Part shown: one piece after another, positions 58,501 to 64,000 of the stretch
How the letters are laid out: every line of letters starts with the position of its first letter
Position numbering within the stretch: the first letter of the stretch is position 1
Notes under the pieces: generated by a model
Told to the model about the DNA's origin: nothing
The model's input: only the letters and a program-made list of their open reading frames with translations
The model's database searches: none
Position numbers and translations under genes: made by a program
Source of the DNA: Cycas panzhihuaensis
Taxonomy: Eukaryota; Cycadophyta
Direction of reading: 5' to 3'
NCBI GenBank assembly: GCA_023213395.1
Contig: CM041465.1
Location: forward strand, 201,011,741-201,075,740
DNA: 64,000 bases

Positions 58501-58675
58501 TCAATTCTTTTAGAAGTAAATCGGATGAAGAGCTCTTAAATATTTAGTTGAATGGTCCCTAGTCATTTAATCCATTGTACCCTTAATACAATATCAACTT
58601 CTCTAATAAGAATCACATACATAGAAGTGGAGAGTTGATAGTCACCCATTTATAACTTGATGTTATGGAATTTTC
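55505..58675 (-). pseudogene. E2: chromodomain-bearing Ty3/gypsy pol
   Basis: Minus order, right to left. Protease/RT linker (MGDYQLSTSMYV, about 58640). RT with [21 protein letters not shown] (about 57840-57900) and LRKFILVFYGDVLIF, catalytic DD altered to GD. RNase H open piece 57174-57386 (FTIECDTLGQGIRAILIQE, YTYTKEILVILHVVRH) and 56940-57161 (IKIDHNSLKYFI, QQKWITKIQDLDFKIIYKKG). Integrase with SDEDPKFTSNF, SSYHPQIDGQTEVGNKYL (about 56250-56340) and WYNTTYHALARMT. Then NVFHVSCLKRIIG, and finally a chromodomain piece KYLIK*KQLLEEDIT*ENEK (55555-55620) in which both stops replace Trp. This identifies a chromovirus. The N-terminal part lies right of F at 63849 onward. Confidence 0.88.
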
Positions 58676-58879
58676 TATTAACTTAAATCAAGAAGATAGA
58701 AGGCTGATAAGAGAACTTAATGATCTTTGTTGAGAGGACAATATTTTTAAATACATGATTGTACTTATAATTATTATGACATGATGTGTAACCAACCTCT
58801 GAGGATATGACACATGTCTCATTTACAGGTATAAGTTATATAATTAATGATTCTTTAGATAAAACATTACCTCCTAACA
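58676..58879 (-). repeat. Element F 3' LTR
   Basis: Short LTR, homologous to 63649-63848 (for example ATGACATGATGTGTAACCAA in both). Confidence 0.93.
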
Positions 58880-58889
58880 CCCTCTCTTA

Positions 58890-60510
58890 ATATTTTATCT
58901 CTCTCAAACCTATCTTGTCTCTCAAGAACTAAAATTTTTCTTTTCCTAGTGACTTTGTTAATAGGTTTATAGTTTATTTTGTAGTAGAGCAATATTCCAA
59001 CTTGATTTCTTTATTATAAACTTTTTCCCTTATAAAATATTGGTGAACTTCAATGTGCTTAGTTCTAATATGAAGAATAAGATTCTTGGTTAATTTGATA
59101 GAACTTTGATTATCATAATATAGAGTTATTACTTGGTCTTGAGGCTGATTCAAATCAATCAGAAGTTATTGGAGACATACTACTTCACACATTGTAATTA
59201 CTACTGCTTTGTATTCTACTTCAGTTGATGACAGTATAACAATTGATTATTTTTTGTTATACCATAGGATTGTAGCTGGTCCCAAGAAGAAATAATAGCC
59301 ACTAGTGGATTTTCTTTGGTCTTTATCACTTGCCCAATTTGAATCATAATATCCTGTCAGTTCTGTTGATCCTTTTCATGAGTAGATTAGTTTCAATTTT
59401 ATTGTTCCTCTTAGATATCTCAGTATTCTCCAAGCTACTTTATAATGTCTCACTCTAGGTTCTTCCATGTATCTAGAGAGTACACTAATAGAATAAGATA
59501 TGCCAAGTTTAGTGGCTATAAGGTAAATCAAACTACTAATTAGTTATCTATATAGAGTGACATCAATTGTTTATTCCTTTTCATCTAGTATGAAGTCATA
59601 GTTGATCTCCATGGGTGTTACACATGGATTGTAATTTGTCATCCTAAATTTTCCCAACATGTCCTTTATATATTTAATTTATGAGATAGAAATGTATTCT
59701 TGCTATTGACTTACTTCCAATCCCAGATAATAATTAAGAAGACCAAGATTTATCATTTCAAATTTCTTTTCTAACTGGCCTTTTATTTCTATAAATGACT
59801 TGTCATCATTTCTTGTTAGTATCATATCATCTATATAAACAACAATTATAGTGATTTGATCATCCTTTTTCTTTGTGTATAGACTAGAATCTAAACTACA
59901 ATGTTGAAAACCATTATTGCATAAGTGCTAATCTAGTTTGGCGTATCAGGTATAAGGGGCTTGCTTAAGTTCGTACAGGGCCTTTCTTAACTTACACACT
60001 AATTGTTCTTGTCATTTCTTAACATAACCCTTAGGTTGTATCATATACATATCTTCTTTAAGATCATCATTCGAGAATGCACTTTTACATCTAACTAAAA
60101 GATTTTCTAATTGTGCAATGTTGTAAAAGTTATCATAATTCTCACTGTGTCCAACTTTGCTATAGACAAGAAGGTCTATTCAAAGTTGATTCCAGTTGTC
60201 TGGGTATATCCCTTAACAATAAGATGAGATTTATGTTTTTTAATCTTTCCATTGGCACTTTCCTTGATCTTATATACCCATTTGTAATTAACTATAGGTT
60301 TGTCTAGAGGAATTCTACTAGTTCCTGTGTTTGATTTTTAATAATTAAATCCATTTTAGCATCCATTGTTGCCTTCCATTTTGGTTGATCTTGAGTCTCT
60401 TGGAATGGTTGAGGTTTAGTTCTACTGAGTATAGATTTTGGTCTTTGACTCCTTATTTTTTGGTCAAGCATACTTCCTCCTACTTCAACAATCTTAATAA
60501 ACCACTTGGG
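58890..60510 (-). pseudogene. Element F reverse transcriptase and RNase H
   Basis: RT begins in the open piece 60304-60513 (MDAKMDLIIKNQTQELVEFL) and continues with YKWVYKIKESANGKIKKHKS, LIVKGYTQTTGINFE and LDTVRIMITF. The catalytic block VVYIDDMIL is intact (YIDD 59826-59837), and GLEVSQ, LISSLIYLI and RPR-type blocks follow. RNase H: TGYYDSNWASDKDQRKSTSG, SSTEVEYKAVVITMCE, LYYDNQSSIKLTKN and HIRTKHIEVHQYFIRE, ending near 58900. Stops fall mainly at Trp and Gln (for example WYNKK*). Confidence 0.9.
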
Positions 60511-60777
60511 CAATTTCTTTTGCTTATTTTAGTCTTCTCTTATTTTTGGGGTTCTAAATGAGATTTTATCTCCTATGTTGTATTTCCTTCTTCAACTGAA
60601 TCTCTATGAGATGAGCAAGATGAAATTTCTTCAATAGTAATGTCTGAGATCTCTTCTGTAAAGACTTCTTTATTTGAACTCTCTATTTCTCCTTAAAATA
60701 TTCTAATTTGAGGTTGAAGATCCAAGCTTTCTTCATTAAAGACTACATCTCTGCTCACATATATCTTATTTATTTTT

Positions 60778-61400
60778 TTAATCAATGCATTTATAGGCTC
60801 TTGAATTCTTATTATATCCTATCATAATATATTCTGTGCTCTTTATATTATTTTTTGATCTCCTTTTGTCTGGTATGTATACATAAGCTTGGCTACTAAA
60901 CACTTTAAGGGAATTGACATTGGGTGTTTTACCTGTCCATGCTTCCTTTGGTGTGTTGTTCTCCAAAACTTTGGTTGGACTTTTATTTATAAGGTAGTAG
61001 ACTATATTCGCAACTTTTACCCAATATGATTTCAAAACCTGCCTTTCATATACCATGCTATGAGCCATTTCTATTAAAAGTTTTATTTTTACTTTTAGCA
61101 AAGGCATTAGATTATGGAGTGTAGGGTGTGGTGATTTGTCTTTGAATTTCATTCCTCTTGCAATAGGTTAGGAATTCATTAGAGATAAATTCTCCTCCTC
61201 CATCTAATCTGATATATTTTATTTTGGATTCTGACTTGAGTTCTACCTCTACTTTAAATCTCTTAAAATTTTCAAAGACTTCTAATTTGTTATGTAGAAA
61301 ATATACCTAGACTTTTTTTAATGAAATTATCAATGAAAGTTAAGAAGTACCTACAACCATTTATTGAAAGTGGTGTAAGTGGTCCACAGAGATCTATGTG
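60778..61400 (-). pseudogene. Element F integrase
   Basis: Open piece 60778-61152 covers the second half: LIEMAHSMVYERQVLKSYWV, INKSPTKVLENNTPKEAWTG, LKVFSSQAYVYIPDKRR and EYIMIGYNKNSRAYK. Before it, at 61160-61240, come the GGEFISNEF block and the RQITTPYTP block next to the third catalytic residue. Core blocks up to 61400 are visible in fragments. Confidence 0.9.
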
Positions 61401-61418
61401 AATCAATTCTAGTTTATT

Positions 61419-62010
61419 TTATGATCTTCGTTTACTCTCTTTGAAAGGTAGTCTATGATTTTTTTCAAATTGGCATCTTTTACAAACAAAGTCTTTTGAA
61501 GAAATATAAGGCAATCCATGCACCATATTGTGTTTTTTCATTTTCTTTAATGTTTCTATTGGTAGATGCCTATACTTTAAATGCCATATTTTATTATCAT
61601 AATTCACAACCGTATAAGCTTTTGGACTTGGATTAGGTATTATAGGATTTGAAACCAATTTATATAGATCATTCCTCATAACACCTTTTGCAACTATTTC
61701 TCCATTGTTTTTCATATCCAGTATCTGATAAAGACCATCTTCATCAAACACAGTTCTTAGCCCTTTTTCGCTAAGTTGTGAGACAGACAGAAGATTCATT
61801 TTGAGATTAGAGACCAACAAAATATTTTCAATTTTCTTTACACTACCTTGTACATAGATAGAAACAATATCCACTCCCTTAACTTCTAGTGGATACTTAT
61901 CATCTAGTTCTACTAATTTGTTGGTGTCACAGAGTTTCAAGATTTCAAACCAATCTTAGCAATTTATCATTTGTCGTAAAGCTCTAGAGTCGATGAACCA
62001 TGTGTTAGTT
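61419..62010 (-). pseudogene. Element F protease end and pre-integrase
   Basis: TWFIDSRALRQMIN at about 61975-62005 is the copia protease site with DSG altered to DSR. Then an open run of 173 codons (61419-61940) includes ENILLVSNLKMNLLSVSQL, the usual block after protease. It also includes WHLKYRHLPIETLKKMKKHN and CKRCQFEKNHRLPF, the HHCC zinc region with the GH of RLGH changed to RH. Confidence 0.92.
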
Positions 62011-62129
62011 TACTTTAATCCTACTAGCAAGGCAATTATGAATGTTATTTCTTCTTCTTCTTTTTCTTCAATTTATTCTTTACTGTAGTTGCTCATGGGT
62101 CTTTTCCCTCTCTTAATATTTTCTCTCCT

Positions 62130-62983
62130 CTAAGGACATTGATAGGGATAATGTCCTAACTATCCATAATGATAACATACACTGAACGCTCTACAAGTAC
62201 TAGCGAAATATTCATATCTGCCACAATTAAAACATATCTTAGACTCTTGACTTCATCTGTGTCCTTTGTTATCTAAATAATGACCATAAGAAAAACTCCT
62301 AGAATCTGAAGTCCATCTCCTTACACATATCTAACTTCGTCCTCAAGATCCCATATTTAATCTAGAAGTAAATGCATCTTCTAGTTCTGTTGAATCTTTG
62401 TATCTCCTATTTCTTTATTCCTATCTAAGCAGTATTCCATTCAATTAATCAAGGGTTATTGTATCAATCTCATTACTATTTATGGTAGTATTGATGGTTA
62501 TATCAAAAATATTTGGCAATTTGTTGGCTACCATCTAAATAAGTTCTAGTATAGGTAAAACTTCTCTAACACTTAGAAGTCCATTTCTAAATGAAGTAAC
62601 CTTATGTATAAAATCAGTCATTGTTTCATGCTCTTTTATATGTAACTTGTATAATTCTTCCTTTAGAGCAAATATCTGAGCCTTATTTTTCTAACCAAAT
62701 AGATTTTTAAAACATTTCCAAATAGTCGAGGTTGAGGTCAGTTTTTCTACGTATACCAAAAGAGGGTTGGATACAGATAATTTAAGAATAATTACTCCTA
62801 CATTATCTCTTTCCAACAACTGGGTAGGGCTATACTAGCATATTCAGGCTTGGTTTCAGTTCTAAGAGTAATATTCCAAGCATTTCGAGCTCTAAGTAGA
62901 GTTTCAATCTTTATTTTCTAGATATAATAGTTACTATCAGTGAGTTTGTCTTATTTAGAAAGACCATAAAGTGGAGTAGCCAT
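62130..62983 (-). pseudogene. Element F gag with two zinc knuckles
   Basis: ATG at 62983 gives MATPLYGLSK*DKL, then TDSNYYI*KIKIETLLRARN and AWNIT, the copia gag N-terminus (LT..NY..W..R...LL.A...W). Two adjacent knuckles follow at about 62150-62240: CFNCGRYEYFASTC with the His now Tyr, and CYHYG*LGHYPYQCP with the second Cys now Tyr. A Lys-rich stretch leads to protease. Many stops. Confidence 0.82.
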
Positions 62984-63648
62984 TATTAATAAAGAGAGAG
63001 AAGTTTAAACTGGTATGACCATACAATTATATGGATTTTTGTACAAAACCCTAAGTGTATGGACAAAGACAAAAGGTATCTCAAAAGATAGTCCTTTTCA
63101 TCATCTACTCAGACCTAAAGTCAGTTTTATGAAAAAGCTTTTTGTTTGAGAGAAAATAGCCTTGAAAGGGTTGGATGGGCGCCTAGGGTTTAAGCTTATT
63201 TTGGCTTAAATCCACCAAATCTCTTTGAAAAACCAAACAAAATTTGTTCCAAACATTTAATAATAGAGATTCAAAGATTTTGGAATAATTTTTACCTAGA
63301 TTCAGGCTCGATTTTGACTCCAATTAATTTTTCCTATTTAATCCTATGTAAACTTGTCTTTGTCTGATTTAACCTCTAAAATGGCTTCAAACGTCTTCAA
63401 CTTAGTAGAAAAGGTTGGCAAGCATCCTTTGATCTACCTATCCACTAAATTTTGTCTCATTCTAAAGATTTCAAACATTTGACATCTGTATGGTTTCTGT
63501 ACAGTTCTGTACGTAGTTAATTAATACTCTTCTTTTGTACTAGAGAGCCTTCCAAACTTGTCTTCCTTCTTGAACCCTTGAATTATCTTCAAGAATTAGA
63601 ATTTCCTCTTTTAAATAAATAGTTGCAACTAAACATACTCTGACACCA
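62984..63648 (-). other. Element F leader
   Basis: Non-coding sequence between the primer-binding site and the gag start, about 650 bp, with no further features seen. Confidence 0.6.
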
Positions 63649-63848
63649 TGTTAACTTAAATCAAGGAGACATCAGGTTGATAAGAGTCCATGATCTTTAT
63701 TGAGAGGATGATCTTTTTAAATACATGATTATACTTATAATCGTTATGACATGATGTGTAACCAACCTTTGAGGATATGACACATGTCTCATTTACATGT
63801 ATAAGTTACATAATTAATTATTCTTAGATAAAACATTACCTCCTAATA
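63649..63848 (-). repeat. Element F 5' LTR
   Basis: 200 bp, TGTTAAC...CTAATA. Adjacent primer-binding site complement TCTGACACCA at about 63639-63648. Confidence 0.93.
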
Positions 63849-64000
63849 TTTTTCTCCATAAGAGAGTGTCCCTCCATTAGCCAACATAACCTAAAAATTT
63901 TTGACAAGAAATGGAAAACAGTTGAGTTCTTCAATAAGTTTTCAGTTAATAAAATTGTGAGTTCTCCTAGAATCTATGAGGATGACCACTTTTATTTTCT
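63849..64000 (-). pseudogene. E2 protease, runs off the right edge
   Basis: Minus strand gives VVILIDSRRTHNFIN (about 63950-63995) and FPFLVKNF*VMLANGGTLSY. This is the gypsy protease pattern LIDSGATHNFI...V.VANG with Gly-Ala altered to Arg-Arg. It joins the MGDYQLS segment left of F, which shows that F cut E2 inside protease. Gag should lie beyond the window. Confidence 0.8.

Larger units (their letters stand above)
58676..63848 (-). mobile_element. Element F: Ty1/copia inserted in the E2 protease
   Basis: LTRs 58676-58879 (204 bp) and 63649-63848 (200 bp) start TATTAAC/TGTTAAC and end CTAACA/CTAATA. The flanks are TTTTC (58671-58675) and TTTTT, or TTTTC one base further right (63849-63854), so the duplication has one change or a slipped base. 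The polypurine tract AAGAGAGGG (minus) is 58880-58888, and the primer-binding site TGGTGTCAGAG (minus) about 63638-63648. Internal order is gag, protease, integrase, RT, RNase H. The element is 5173 bp and carries stops throughout. Confidence 0.93.

Overview
The window looks like intergenic, heterochromatic DNA from a seed plant with a large, repeat-rich genome. It is strongly AT-rich and CpG-poor outside one island. Almost everything recognisable is LTR retrotransposon (Ty1/copia and Ty3/gypsy) or plant L1-type LINE, in advanced decay. The species cannot be told from the sequence; a gymnosperm or a large-genome angiosperm would both fit. I see no bacterial-type genes, tRNA or rRNA genes, or CRISPR.

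Layout. (1) 1057-23720 is a four-level nest of LTR elements. Element X (1057-23720, minus) contains copia element A (4070-23375, minus). A contains a Tork/Tnt1-like copia, B-outer (7536-20494, minus). B-outer contains a plus-strand composite of the same family, B-inner (10078-17720). Each level has LTR pairs, or a tandem LTR set, and a 5-bp target-site duplication: ACTTG/ACTTA, ATACC/ATACT, GAAGT and GTAGG. B-inner is a tandem LTR-internal-LTR-internal-LTR array sharing its middle LTR, with a deletion at the right end. (2) 23726-26961 is host DNA with the 3' end of a possible further LTR element and an unclassified coding remnant. (3) 26962-32286 is copia element C (minus, TSD CATTA), which has lost gag and protease. 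(4) About 32370-38652 is a full-length but dead LINE on the plus strand: a DUF4283-like ORF1, an endonuclease, RT, zinc-finger and RNase H ORF2, and an A20 tail. (5) 38655-39550 is the only CpG-rich stretch and the best candidate for gene-associated, unmethylated DNA. It holds a TGACGTCA bZIP palindrome and weak candidate first exons on both strands. (6) 39551-43600 has no feature I can support.

(7) From about 45180 to 54108 there are two diverged copies, D1 (plus) and D2 (minus, 49541-54108, TSD CCTCT), of what appears to be one non-autonomous copia family. Each has a roughly 3-kb leader and a short gag-like ORF, with no pol between that ORF and the 3' end. The D2 LTR start and 3' end resemble those of element A. 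D2 sits in the gag/protease region of a plus-strand Ty3/gypsy element, E1. (8) E1 meets a minus-strand chromodomain-bearing gypsy element, E2, near 55400. E2 runs off the right edge and is interrupted in its protease by copia element F (58676-63848).

No element here could work on its own. Most stops lie where a relative or the family consensus has Gln, Trp or Arg, as expected from deamination of methylated cytosine. The longest open frame is the 369-codon gag/protease part of B-outer. Relative age follows from nesting and agrees with LTR divergence judged by eye: X and A most diverged, B elements least.
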